Assembly (NCBI RefSeq): GCF_015840335.1
Contig: NZ_CP060395.1
Location: forward strand, 682,001 to 746,000
Source of the DNA: Synechococcus sp. CBW1108
Lineage (GTDB): Bacteria > Cyanobacteriota > Cyanobacteriia > PCC-6307 > Cyanobiaceae
Length of the DNA: 64,000 nt
Direction: 5' to 3'
This document shows, in pieces, positions 6,824 through 16,108 of the stretch. Under the pieces are notes generated by a model. That model searched no databases, had not been told where the DNA came from, and saw only the letters and a program-made list of their open reading frames with translations. A program made the translations under genes and the position numbers. The stretch's first letter is position 1, and every line of letters starts with the position of its first letter.

Positions 6824-8659
6824 TCACGGTGATGACGTGGGACTGGAGACCTGGGCTGCATTTTTTACCGCCTTGCCTTGGAGCATCCCCACAGAATGCG
6901 CAACAGGCTTGGCTTGCCGTCGCGGCCGGCCAACCTTTGCGGCCATTTGCTTCTCAGCCTTGATCTCCCCCAACCGCACTTCCCTATCGACCTCGCTGAA
7001 GCCAAGGACGGCCATGTCAGCGAGGGTCTCGTCAGAAACCACCTTTCCCGCCCCCGCCCGGTAGACGTGAGCCTCACCCCAACGGTCGCCTTCCTGCCAG
7101 CTGAGGCAGCTGAGGTGTCGGCCCTGGAGTCTCATCCGCACACCGAGATTCCTTAACCAGCCATTGAATCGCTGCCGCTCCGAAGGATCTTGACGACCAT
7201 CCGCCAGGAAGGCCTTCACCTTGGTCTTGATCTGCTCGCCCATCTGTTTGCCGCTGGGCTTAGACAGCAACGCCTGCAGCGCTGCATCCACCTTCAGTAG
7301 CTGGCGCTTGGTCTGATCTGCGGCTGCCGTGGCTTTCCGCACGGTGCTAGCCAACATGTCCGCCGTGTCCTTACCCAGCTGGCCATCGAGAAGGAGCCGT
7401 GAAGCGTTCCCCTCCGCGTTAGCGGCCTGCTGCTGCTGCTTGGCCAACGTGGTCCGCAGCGTAAGGCGCTGCCCCTCAAGCTCCCGCTGCTGGCGCGTAT
7501 CGGCCTTAACGCTGAAGAACTTGTCCCACCGTTGCGCCATGAAGGACAGCAGCAACGCTTCCTCGTCGTAGTTGAGCCAACCGACCTGCTCGGCGCAACG
7601 CAGATCGAGATGTCCCTGGCAAAGAAGCTTCTCGTACCTGCCGCCATGGCTGGCGCGATGCCCCAATGGCAGGCCGCAGGGGCATCTCAGCACCCCGGCA
7701 AACAGGTTGCGCACCCGCATCGAGTTGCGATCTCGCCCTGGTGCCGTATCTCTCGCCGTGGCCAGAGCACGGCAGCGGTCGAATTGACCGAGGTTGACGA
7801 TCACCGGGAAGTAACCCTGCAGCGTCTCGGTGTTGCCGTCTGGATCAGTGATCTCACGCTCCCCCAACACCCGGCGATCCTTCAGGAGCAGGCCAGTGGT
7901 GGCGCCCGTCACTGTGCTGCCGGCGGTGTTGGTGAAACCCTCAGCCGTGAGCTGTCGGCCAATCGCGGCGTGACCCAGCCCCTGCTCGCTGAGCTGAAAA
8001 CACCGCTGCACCATCGCCGTGCTGGCGTTGGACTTGAAGTCGCCAGCAGCGCCATCCCAGTCGAGCCAGAACGGCCTGCAACGTGGCGATGGGTCCTTCT
8101 GGCCTGCCTTGATGGCCTCATAGCGCTTGGCCCAGTTGGCCTTGCTGCGCATCCCGTTGCGCTTGCTGAACTCGTGCGCCGCCTGGATCTTCACCACCAG
8201 CACCAGAAGCTTGCTGGCATCGGCGGCAATGGTGACCCGGCTGTATTCCTGCTGGTCCTCCAGGGTGATGACCCGCACGCCGCTGCCGACCAGCCCGCTC
8301 AAGATCGTCTCAATGGCATCCAACGGTTCCTGCCGACTGAGCCGGTCGATGGCCTCGACCAGCAGCACGGGACTGGGACCGAGCTGCCCGAACTGCGCCA
8401 GCTCCAGGAAGTGCCCCAAAGCACCCTTGAGGTGGCGGCCGCTGTATGCACTCCTGCCGCGATCAGAAAATGCCAGCTGCTGATCGAGCTGGTGGCCGTT
8501 GGCCGCACACCAGAGCGCCGCTGCATCAGCCTGCCGATCAAGGCCATGGCCGACGACCTGCTGGCCACTGCTGACCCGCTGGTAACTGAAAGCGACGGGC
8601 GCCGCCAGACTCTCAACCGTCACAAACGGAGCCGTCCGGCGCTGCCGTGTCGATGGCAT
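6824..8659 (-). CDS. Large serine recombinase / integrase
   Basis: A 611-residue site-specific recombinase. The N-terminal resolvase domain has VAFSYQRVSSGQQ with the candidate nucleophile Ser, and DRLSRQ near residue 130. It is followed by a recombinase domain, a Cys-rich zinc ribbon (FAGVLRCPCGLPLG then LLCQGHLDLRC) and a long coiled-coil-like tail (QQRELEGQRL). This architecture is that of large serine integrases and cyanobacterial XisF-type excisases. The ATG at 8659 (MPSTRQRR) was chosen because the upstream codons lack homology and run into the neighbouring gene fragment. The gene starts about 50 bp from a truncated response-regulator gene. No frameshift is seen, so it may be active. 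Confidence 0.88.
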   Translation of the reverse strand: MPSTRQRRTAPFVTVESLAAPVAFSYQRVSSGQQVVGHGLDRQADAAALWCAANGHQLDQQLAFSDRGRSAYSGRHLKGALGHFLELAQFGQLGPSPVLLVEAIDRLSRQEPLDAIETILSGLVGSGVRVITLEDQQEYSRVTIAADASKLLVLVVKIQAAHEFSKRNGMRSKANWAKRYEAIKAGQKDPSPRCRPFWLDWDGAAGDFKSNASTAMVQRCFQLSEQGLGHAAIGRQLTAEGFTNTAGSTVTGATTGLLLKDRRVLGEREITDPDGNTETLQGYFPVIVNLGQFDRCRALATARDTAPGRDRNSMRVRNLFAGVLRCPCGLPLGHRASHGGRYEKLLCQGHLDLRCAEQVGWLNYDEEALLLSFMAQRWDKFFSVKADTRQQRELEGQRLTLRTTLAKQQQQAANAEGNASRLLLDGQLGKDTADMLASTVRKATAAADQTKRQLLKVDAALQALLSKPSGKQMGEQIKTKVKAFLADGRQDPSERQRFNGWLRNLGVRMRLQGRHLSCLSWQEGDRWGEAHVYRAGAGKVVSDETLADMAVLGFSEVDREVRLGEIKAEKQMAAKVGRPRRQAKPVAHSVGMLQGKAVKNAAQVSSPTSSP

Positions 8660-8690
8660 TAGCACCCCAGAACTCCCTCCATCATTACAG

Positions 8691-8720
8691 TCCGTGGCGC
8701 AACAACAATGGAACACGGTC
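8691..8720. other. Probable attachment-site junction of the integrative element
   Basis: The homology to a LuxR-type helix-turn-helix begins abruptly around 8709 with NTVKTH. The codons just upstream do not give the expected preceding helix. The integrase gene starts 50 bp to the left. This is the arrangement expected where a serine integrase has inserted its element into a coding sequence. The exact crossover dinucleotide cannot be seen without the other end. Confidence 0.45.
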
Positions 8721-8825
8721 AAAACCCACCTGCGCAATCTGAGCGCCAAGCTCCGGGCCCGGGATCGCACCCACGCGGCCGTGCTTGGCCTGCGTCTGGG
8801 GCTGATCGACTGGCCGAACGACTAA
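8697..8825 (+). pseudogene. 3' fragment of a NarL/LuxR-type response-regulator gene
   Basis: About 40 codons read NTVKTHLRNLSAKLRARDR, then THAAVLGLRLGLIDWPND and a TAA stop. This is the recognition helix and tail of a GerE/LuxR DNA-binding domain, as at the C-terminus of NarL/FixJ response regulators. The receiver domain and the first half of the helix-turn-helix are absent from the window. It lies directly before the ComEA-like gene. The most likely cause is insertion of the element carrying the serine recombinase. Confidence 0.7.
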
Positions 8826-8870
8826 GACCCCAGCTAAGTTCGGTGCAATTCGAATCGGCAGCGTTCCGCC

Positions 8871-9614
8871 ATGGCCCAGAGGCACTGGTTGGACCCCCTG
8901 GCGCGTCAGCTGCTACGGGCAACCGGTCAAATTCCAGCGGCAGCGCGGCAGCCCAACCCTCCCGAAGGGAGCCCTACCAAACCAACCCAGACCAGGCCAA
9001 CCCAGGGCGAACCCACCCAGCCTGAGGCCCTGGCCTTAGAGGAGGTAGAGCGTGAGCTGCTCGCCCTCAAGTTGCAGCAGAATCCAGGCCTGCGGCTTAA
9101 CGATGCCAATGCGGTGCAGCGGGCCTCTGCCCTGGGTTGGCGCCTGGATGTGAACCGCGCCACCGCCTCCGACTGGCTGCGCTTGCCAGGGATGGCGGCC
9201 TCCCAGGTGGATCTGTTGCTGCGCCTCCAGGCAAGTGGAATCCAGCTCAGCTGCAGCGAAGACCTGCAGCGGGTGCTGGAGCTGCCCGAATCCCTGGTGC
9301 AAACCTGGCTACCGCTGCTGGAGTTCCGTTGGTACAGCGAGCCCGCCCCGCCAGCAATGCCCGCCAAGCGGATCGATCTCAATCGGGCAGCGGCGGGGGA
9401 ACTCCAATCGCTGGGCCTTGACAGCCAACGGCTGGGCCGGCTGCTGCTCGAACGCAACCGCGCTCCCTTCCTCGACCTGGCCGATCTGCAACAGCGGCTC
9501 CAGCTTCCGGCCGCCCTGGTGGAGAGCTGGATTGGCCGGGTGCAGTTCAGTCCAGGCCCCGCCGGACCTATCTTGCCGCCCGCCGCTAAAGGAGCGGCCA
9601 GTAAGGGGCCCTAG
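8871..9614 (+). CDS. ComEA-like helix-hairpin-helix protein
   Basis: A 247-residue protein with at least two helix-hairpin-helix segments: DVNRATASDWLRLPGMAASQ near residues 91-110 and IDLNRAAAGELQSLGLDSQR near 167-186. Such repeats occur in ComEA and other nonspecific DNA-binding proteins. The N-terminal region is Pro/Thr/Gln-rich and probably disordered. No signal peptide or membrane anchor is evident, unlike classical ComEA, so a cytoplasmic DNA-binding role is possible. The next gene begins 4 nt after its stop and encodes a GIY-YIG protein, so the two are probably co-transcribed. Confidence 0.75.
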   Translation: MAQRHWLDPLARQLLRATGQIPAAARQPNPPEGSPTKPTQTRPTQGEPTQPEALALEEVERELLALKLQQNPGLRLNDANAVQRASALGWRLDVNRATASDWLRLPGMAASQVDLLLRLQASGIQLSCSEDLQRVLELPESLVQTWLPLLEFRWYSEPAPPAMPAKRIDLNRAAAGELQSLGLDSQRLGRLLLERNRAPFLDLADLQQRLQLPAALVESWIGRVQFSPGPAGPILPPAAKGAASKGP

Positions 9615-9618
9615 GCCG

Positions 9619-10218
9619 ATGGCACGTCAGGGAGAACTATTTGGGAGATCGCAGCTTGGTGAAGTGGGCCAGATAGGGACCGGGGCCATCCCCCTGCTGG
9701 CCCACCAACTGGAGCAATGGCAGGGGCGGCTGGCCTGCCACCAAGGGCCCCTGTTCGCCAACCAGCAGGCTGCTGCCGAACAGATTTCCCTATTCGGCAG
9801 CAGGGGCGACACGGCCGAGCAGCAAGCCGAGCACTTCAACCCCCTGAGCCTCCAGCCCCAACCCCTCAGCTTCTGGCGCTGGCCAGCCGCCCCCCAGCAC
9901 GGCTGTGCCCTCTATTTCGTGGCCGATCGGCCAGCAGGCCTGGGCCAGCCCCTGCTGCTCTACGTGGGTGAAACCGGCCGGGCCGACCAGCGCTGGAAAG
10001 GCGAGCACGATTGCAAGGCCTACCTGGCCGCCTACGGCGAAGCCCTGCTCAAGGCCAACCTGGTGTGCCAGCTCAGCATCCGCTTCTGGCTGGATGTGCC
10101 CAGCGCCCTAGGAGCTCGCCGCGCCCTCGAACAGGCGCTGATCCGCCGCTGGCTGCCGCCCTTTAACAAGGAGACCCGCAGCCGTTGGGCCACACCCTTC
10201 CAGGCCGATCCGGCCTAG
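9619..10218 (+). CDS. GIY-YIG domain protein
   Basis: A 199-residue protein. The C-terminal half has a GIY-YIG-like pattern: GCALYFVADR, then LLLYVGETGRADQRWKGEHD, then RRALEQALIRRWLPPFNKE. The Glu near the end of the last segment and the Asn in FNK fit the catalytic Glu and Asn of GIY-YIG nucleases. The N-terminal 90 residues are not recognised. The start at 9619 lies 4 nt after the preceding stop. Together the pair (helix-hairpin-helix plus nuclease fold) suggests a DNA transaction, but the role is unknown. Confidence 0.72.
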   Translation: MARQGELFGRSQLGEVGQIGTGAIPLLAHQLEQWQGRLACHQGPLFANQQAAAEQISLFGSRGDTAEQQAEHFNPLSLQPQPLSFWRWPAAPQHGCALYFVADRPAGLGQPLLLYVGETGRADQRWKGEHDCKAYLAAYGEALLKANLVCQLSIRFWLDVPSALGARRALEQALIRRWLPPFNKETRSRWATPFQADPA

Positions 10219-10256
10219 CGGCGCTGGCTACGATCCCCCCTCACCCCGGCCGGCCC

Positions 10257-11774
<1,518 letters not shown>

Positions 11775-11803
11775 GTTTGGGGCCTTGCCTCCCAGCTCCT
11801 TTG

Positions 11804-12061
11804 ATGGCCGCTCAGAAAATCCGCTGGTACGTCAAAGCCCAGCTCGGTGTGCTGCTGCTGCCGGCCGGGCTCTGCCTGTTCGGTGAGGCCGTGATCCGCA
11901 AGGGCGTCCAGGTGCTGGCGGCGACGGGAAAGGTTGAGACCCTGACCACACCCGGCCCCTGGTTTTGGTATGGCACCTTCGGCCTGATTCTGATCAATGC
12001 GGGCGTGGGCCTGATGATCGAAAGCGGCCTGCTGCGGGGCTATCCGGGCCGCAAGCCCTAG
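11804..12061 (+). CDS. Small conserved membrane protein
   Basis: An 85-residue protein with two hydrophobic segments: LGVLLLPAGLCLFGEAVI near residues 15-32 and FWYGTFGLILINAGVGLMIE near 54-73. It is probably an inner or thylakoid membrane protein with short loops. The function is unknown. It follows pepA after 29 nt and probably shares its transcript. The ATG at 11804 gives the compact form. Confidence 0.7.
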   Translation: MAAQKIRWYVKAQLGVLLLPAGLCLFGEAVIRKGVQVLAATGKVETLTTPGPWFWYGTFGLILINAGVGLMIESGLLRGYPGRKP

Positions 12062-12068
12062 GTGGGTG

Positions 12069-12725
12069 TCAGGTTTTAGCCGTTGGCACGATCCAGGCCC
12101 TGCCACTGCGGGCCCGGGAGCCCCACACTGAGTCGAGGCGCCGATCGCGGCCGCAGGCCCAGCGGTAATAGTTGTATTTGACCTTGTTGCGCTCGGCGTA
12201 ATCCTGGTGATAGTTCTCTGCCGGCCAGAAGCGCTTGAGGGGTTTGATCTGCACCTTCAGCGCCTCAGCAGGTCGCCGAAGTTCGGCTGCAGCCGCACGC
12301 AGGCTGGCCTGGGCCTGGCTCCGCTGCTGATCCCCTTTGACAAAGATCACCGGGCTGTAGGAGCTGCCGCGATCACAGAACTGGCCGCCCCCATCAAGGG
12401 GATCGATATTGCGCCAGTAGGCCCGCAATAGGTCGCCGTAGCTGATCCGGGCCGTATCAAACTTCACCAGCACCACCTCCTGGTGGCCGGTCCCCCCCGC
12501 CGAAACCTGGCCGTAGGTGGGGTTCTCCAGCGAGCCACCGCTGTAACCGCTCTGGGCATCCAGCACTCCGGCAAGAACCTCGAGGTCGTGCTCCAGGCAC
12601 CAGAAGCAGCCCCCCGCCAGCACGGCTTCCTGAGTAGGTGCTGCCAGAGCCGGAGCTGGCGCCCAGCTGGCCAGCAAGAGCACCAGGCCGAGCAGCCAGG
12701 CCATCGGCCTCACCCATCGCTTCAT
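12069..12725 (-). CDS. msrA: Peptide-methionine (S)-S-oxide reductase, exported
   Basis: Reduces the S epimer of methionine sulfoxide in proteins; 218 aa. The catalytic motif GGCFWCLE is at residues 38-45. A Sec-type signal peptide (residues 1-28, hydrophobic core [13 protein letters not shown], then ALA) predicts export to the periplasm or thylakoid lumen. The C-terminal third ([19 protein letters not shown]) matches the family. Its start overlaps the lpxB stop by 4 nt, so it is the last gene of the lipid A operon. The exported MsrB at 50718-51215 would handle the other epimer. Confidence 0.92.
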   Translation of the reverse strand: MKRWVRPMAWLLGLVLLLASWAPAPALAAPTQEAVLAGGCFWCLEHDLEVLAGVLDAQSGYSGGSLENPTYGQVSAGGTGHQEVVLVKFDTARISYGDLLRAYWRNIDPLDGGGQFCDRGSSYSPVIFVKGDQQRSQAQASLRAAAAELRRPAEALKVQIKPLKRFWPAENYHQDYAERNKVKYNYYRWACGRDRRLDSVWGSRARSGRAWIVPTAKT

Positions 12726-13906
12726 CCGGCTGCCAATAATTGGTCAAAGATGGCCACTGCCGCCCGCTGGGTCACGCCGGGCTCGCCCAGCTCCAGCCGC
12801 AGCCTGCGGTAGCCCTCGAGCATGGTATGGCGAGCTGCATTGCCGCCATCAAGTAAGGGCAGGGCCTCCCGCACGATCGCCGCTGCCGAGAGGTCCTCTT
12901 GGAGCAGTTCCGGCACCAGCCGCTCGCCCAGCACCAGGTTCACCGGCGAAATGTGGGGCACGCTGAAGCGCAGGATGTGGCGGGCCACAAAGGCGGTGAC
13001 GGCGCTGACCCGGTATACAACCACTTGGGGCACGCCCCGCAGGGCCAGCTCCAGGTTCACCGTTCCCGACTTGGCCAAGGCCAGATCGGCAGCTGCGCAA
13101 AGACAGGCCTTGAGTTCATCGGAGTCGCAGGCGGGGATGATCTCGGCGCGCACCCCGGCCTGGCTCAACTGCAGGGACAGATGGGCTTCGAAGCCGGGCA
13201 GCCCAGCCGGCACCACCACCTGGAGCTCCGGGCGCTGGCGTTGCAGCTCCGCAGCAGCAGCGACAATGTGGGGCAGCATGTAGCGGATTTCCTGGCGCCT
13301 GGAAGCAGGCATCAGCAACAGCACCGGAGCATCGAGCAGCCCGAGTTGGCGGCGGGCCTCCTGGCGACTCGGGAGCTCGCCGAGCGTATCTACCAGCGGG
13401 TGCCCCACGTAGGTGACCTTGGCGCCGCGACAGCGATAGAAGCGGGCTTCCTCCTGGAAAATCGCCAGGATCTGGTTGGTGAAGCCGATCAGATTGGAGC
13501 GGCCCCCATTGCCAAACTTGAAGGCCCATTCCTGGGGGGCGATGTAATAAGTCACCGGCACCCGGGGAAAGCGCCGCTTGAGCCGCAAGCCCAGGCTCAC
13601 ATTGGGGCCCATATAATCAATCAGTACCACCCCATCGGGCGGGTCTGTGCTGAACCAGCGCTTCAGGCGGCGCTGCAACCTCAGGGTGGGCAGCACAAAG
13701 GGAATGGCCTCCAGCAGGCCAATGGCCCCCATCCGGGTCGTGTTGGCCAGCAGTTCCGCACCGGCCCTTTCCATCCGCTCGCCGCCCAGAGCCACGATCT
13801 CCAGATCCAGCTTGCGGCGGCTGGCCTCCTGGTGCAGTGCCTTGACCAACAGCGCTCCCTGCAGATCCCCAGACACCTCGCCCGTGCTCACCAGCAGGCG
13901 CAGCAT
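12722..13906 (-). CDS. lpxB: Lipid-A-disaccharide synthase
   Basis: A glycosyltransferase that joins UDP-2,3-diacylglucosamine and lipid X into the lipid A disaccharide on the inner face of the membrane; 394 aa. The N-terminus [18 protein letters not shown] is the family signature; [15 protein letters not shown] and [15 protein letters not shown] also match. It starts one base into the lpxA stop region and its stop overlaps msrA. It is part of the run fabZ-lpxC-lpxA-lpxB that makes lipid A. Confidence 0.95.
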   Translation of the reverse strand: MLRLLVSTGEVSGDLQGALLVKALHQEASRRKLDLEIVALGGERMERAGAELLANTTRMGAIGLLEAIPFVLPTLRLQRRLKRWFSTDPPDGVVLIDYMGPNVSLGLRLKRRFPRVPVTYYIAPQEWAFKFGNGGRSNLIGFTNQILAIFQEEARFYRCRGAKVTYVGHPLVDTLGELPSRQEARRQLGLLDAPVLLLMPASRRQEIRYMLPHIVAAAAELQRQRPELQVVVPAGLPGFEAHLSLQLSQAGVRAEIIPACDSDELKACLCAAADLALAKSGTVNLELALRGVPQVVVYRVSAVTAFVARHILRFSVPHISPVNLVLGERLVPELLQEDLSAAAIVREALPLLDGGNAARHTMLEGYRRLRLELGEPGVTQRAAVAIFDQLLAAG

Positions 13907-14712
13907 CAGCGCCCCCCCGGAATCGGGCCGCGGCGGGAGGGGCCCAGGGAGGCCTCCAGGAAGGCACAGAGCTGGGCGACGGCGCCCCGGGGGGGCTCCA
14001 GGGTGAGTTGCCCCAAGGCTTCGGCAAGGGTGAGCCCACGGCGATAGATCAAGGTCCAGGCCCGCTTGAGCTGCTCAAACTCCTGGCCACCATCGAGGTC
14101 AATCAAACCACTGCGCTGCAAACCGATCCTGTTGAGGGCCCGCACCCGGGCGGGGTGGCCCTCCACCAGGGTGAAGGGGGGCACATCCCGCTCGATGCGG
14201 CTCATCCCCCCCACCATCGCCAGGGTGCCGATGTGAACAAATTGGTGAATGCCGAGCACTCCGCCGATAACAGCCCGATCTCCGATGACCACATGGCCGG
14301 CCACGGCGACCCCATTGGCAATCACGATCCGATCGCCCAGCTCACAGTTGTGGCCCAGATGGGTGTAGGCCATCAGCAGGTTGCCACTGCCCAGGCGGGT
14401 CTGCTGGTTGCCGGTGGTGGCGCGGTTGATGGTGACGCACTCCCTGATGGTGTTGTCATCGCCCAGCACCACCTCGGTGGGATCGCCGGTGTACTTGAGG
14501 TCCTGGGGCTCTAGGCCGATGCAGGCCCCTGGAAAGATGCGATTGCCCCTACCCAAACGCACCCTACCGTCGAGCACCACATGGGGCCCGATCCAGCAAC
14601 CGGCTCCGATCTCCACATCCGGGCCGACCACGGCGTAGGGGCCCACCTCAACCCCATCGGCCAGCTGGGCCCTGGGATCCACAACGGCGGTGGGATGGAT
14701 CAACGTCGCCAT
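13906..14712 (-). CDS. lpxA: UDP-N-acetylglucosamine acyltransferase
   Basis: Catalyses the first acyl transfer from acyl-ACP to UDP-GlcNAc in lipid A synthesis; 268 aa. The left-handed beta-helix hexapeptide repeats are visible from residue 3 ([20 protein letters not shown]). The segments [12 protein letters not shown] (catalytic His region) and [12 protein letters not shown] are present. The ATG at 14712 shares a base with the fabZ stop (TGATG), a sign of coupled translation. Upstream in-frame codons belong to fabZ and were excluded. Confidence 0.95.
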   Translation of the reverse strand: MATLIHPTAVVDPRAQLADGVEVGPYAVVGPDVEIGAGCWIGPHVVLDGRVRLGRGNRIFPGACIGLEPQDLKYTGDPTEVVLGDDNTIRECVTINRATTGNQQTRLGSGNLLMAYTHLGHNCELGDRIVIANGVAVAGHVVIGDRAVIGGVLGIHQFVHIGTLAMVGGMSRIERDVPPFTLVEGHPARVRALNRIGLQRSGLIDLDGGQEFEQLKRAWTLIYRRGLTLAEALGQLTLEPPRGAVAQLCAFLEASLGPSRRGPIPGGR

Positions 14713-15221
14713 CAGTCCACCAGCGAGAACATCAGTTCTCCGGAGCAAACAAGTTTGCCCTCCACGGTGGCTGCAGCCTTCACCTTGCCAAAGCGCCTGC
14801 GCTTGAGGCTGAGCAGCTCACAGCTGATCAGCAACTGGTCGCCAGGCACGACGGGCCGGCGAAAACGCACTCCATCAATTCCCGCGAAGACAAACAAGCC
14901 GTTCGGCAGATCGGGCATCTGGGTGACGATCAACCCACCCACCTGGGCCATCGCCTCGACGATCAACACACCTGGCATCAGGGGGCGACCGGGGAAATGC
15001 CCCTGAAACTGGGGCTCGTTGCAGCTGACGTTCTTGATGGCCACGGCCCGTTTGCCCGGTTCATGCTCAATCACCCGGTCGACCAGAGCAAAGGGATAGC
15101 GGTGGGGAAGTAAGCCCTGGATCTGCTCGTTGGTCAGAATCACCCCGCTGGTTGCTGGAAGTTCAGTGTCGGCTGGAGATAAAGGGGGCTGGGGAGCGCT
15201 GGATTCAGACAAGGGCATCAA
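14712..15221 (-). CDS. fabZ: 3-hydroxyacyl-ACP dehydratase
   Basis: Dehydrates 3-hydroxyacyl-ACP in fatty acid elongation; 169 aa. The hot-dog fold active site is seen in [18 protein letters not shown] (His) and [20 protein letters not shown] (Glu). The first 25 residues are Pro/Ser-rich and outside the conserved core, so a shorter start is possible. It shares its start region with the lpxC stop and its stop with the lpxA start. It draws on the same acyl pool that lpxA and lpxC use. Confidence 0.95.
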   Translation of the reverse strand: MMPLSESSAPQPPLSPADTELPATSGVILTNEQIQGLLPHRYPFALVDRVIEHEPGKRAVAIKNVSCNEPQFQGHFPGRPLMPGVLIVEAMAQVGGLIVTQMPDLPNGLFVFAGIDGVRFRRPVVPGDQLLISCELLSLKRRRFGKVKAAATVEGKLVCSGELMFSLVD

Positions 15222-16108
15222 CCGGGAGAGGGATGGGCGGAATTGGGGCTGGAGGGGGAATTGACTGCCGGCAGACCAGCCAGAACAGCCGCCATCGAGG
15301 TGTGGAGCCCATGGGAACCGCGATAGGCGAAAACCTGGGCCCTTGGCAGGCCCACAAGGGCAAGGTCCCCCATTAGGTCCAGAATTTTATGGCGCACCGG
15401 CTCCTCGACGAAGCGCAGGGGTGGATTGAGCCACTGATCGCCGTCACATACCAGGGCATTCTCCAGGCACCCCCCCCGAATCAAGCCCGCTGAGCGCAAC
15501 TGGTCCACCTGGGAGCGCAGACCGAAGGTGCGAGCCGGAGCGATCTGCTCAACGAAACTGGTGGGGCTCAGGTCCAGGGAAAACAACTGGCGGCCGATCG
15601 CCGCATCGGCAAATTCAATGGCCGCGCCCAGACGCAGCCCCGCATGGGGAAGGGCAGTTGCAAAGCTGGTCCCACTGCAGACAGTGATGGGCGCGTCCAG
15701 CTCCAGTCCCCCGGAGCTACCTGGCAGGACCTGGAGCCCCGCCTCAGCCAAAGCCTGCACCCAGGGGAGGGCTGAGCCATCCAGCAGGGGAATCTCCTCG
15801 CCGTTGACCAGGATTTCGGCCTGGGTAACCCCGGTGCCGGCCAGAGCAGCCAGCAGATGCTCCACGGTGGCCAGACGCCTTTGATCCAGCTGCAGGGCCG
15901 TACACAGGCGGGTATCACTAACCTGGCTTGGGGTGAGGCGACAGAGGGGCAGCTTGGGAGCGTCGAGCCAGCCGACCCAGAAGCCGGAACGCTCAGAGGC
16001 CTGGAGCCGAACTGTGGTCTCAAGACCGCCGTGCAGACCAACCCCCCGCCGCTCCACCGGGTCTTGAATGGTCCAGCGGCCGGAGTAATCGGCGGGCCAC
16101 TGCATCAT
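15218..16108 (-). CDS. lpxC: UDP-3-O-acyl-N-acetylglucosamine deacetylase
   Basis: A zinc deacetylase and the first committed step of lipid A synthesis; 296 aa. Zinc ligands are visible in [24 protein letters not shown] and the [11 protein letters not shown] segment. The N-terminus [11 protein letters not shown] matches the family. It begins directly after the bamA stop and overlaps fabZ by 4 nt, so bamA-lpxC-fabZ-lpxA-lpxB-msrA form one tight transcription unit on the minus strand. Confidence 0.95.
   Translation of the reverse strand: MMQWPADYSGRWTIQDPVERRGVGLHGGLETTVRLQASERSGFWVGWLDAPKLPLCRLTPSQVSDTRLCTALQLDQRRLATVEHLLAALAGTGVTQAEILVNGEEIPLLDGSALPWVQALAEAGLQVLPGSSGGLELDAPITVCSGTSFATALPHAGLRLGAAIEFADAAIGRQLFSLDLSPTSFVEQIAPARTFGLRSQVDQLRSAGLIRGGCLENALVCDGDQWLNPPLRFVEEPVRHKILDLMGDLALVGLPRAQVFAYRGSHGLHTSMAAVLAGLPAVNSPSSPNSAHPSPG

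Noticed and set aside
6243-7064. A plus-strand frame of 273 codons across the IS66 and recombinase ends
   Set aside because: It spans the IS66 remnant, the 23-bp repeat and the antisense end of the serine recombinase; its translation has no domain sense.
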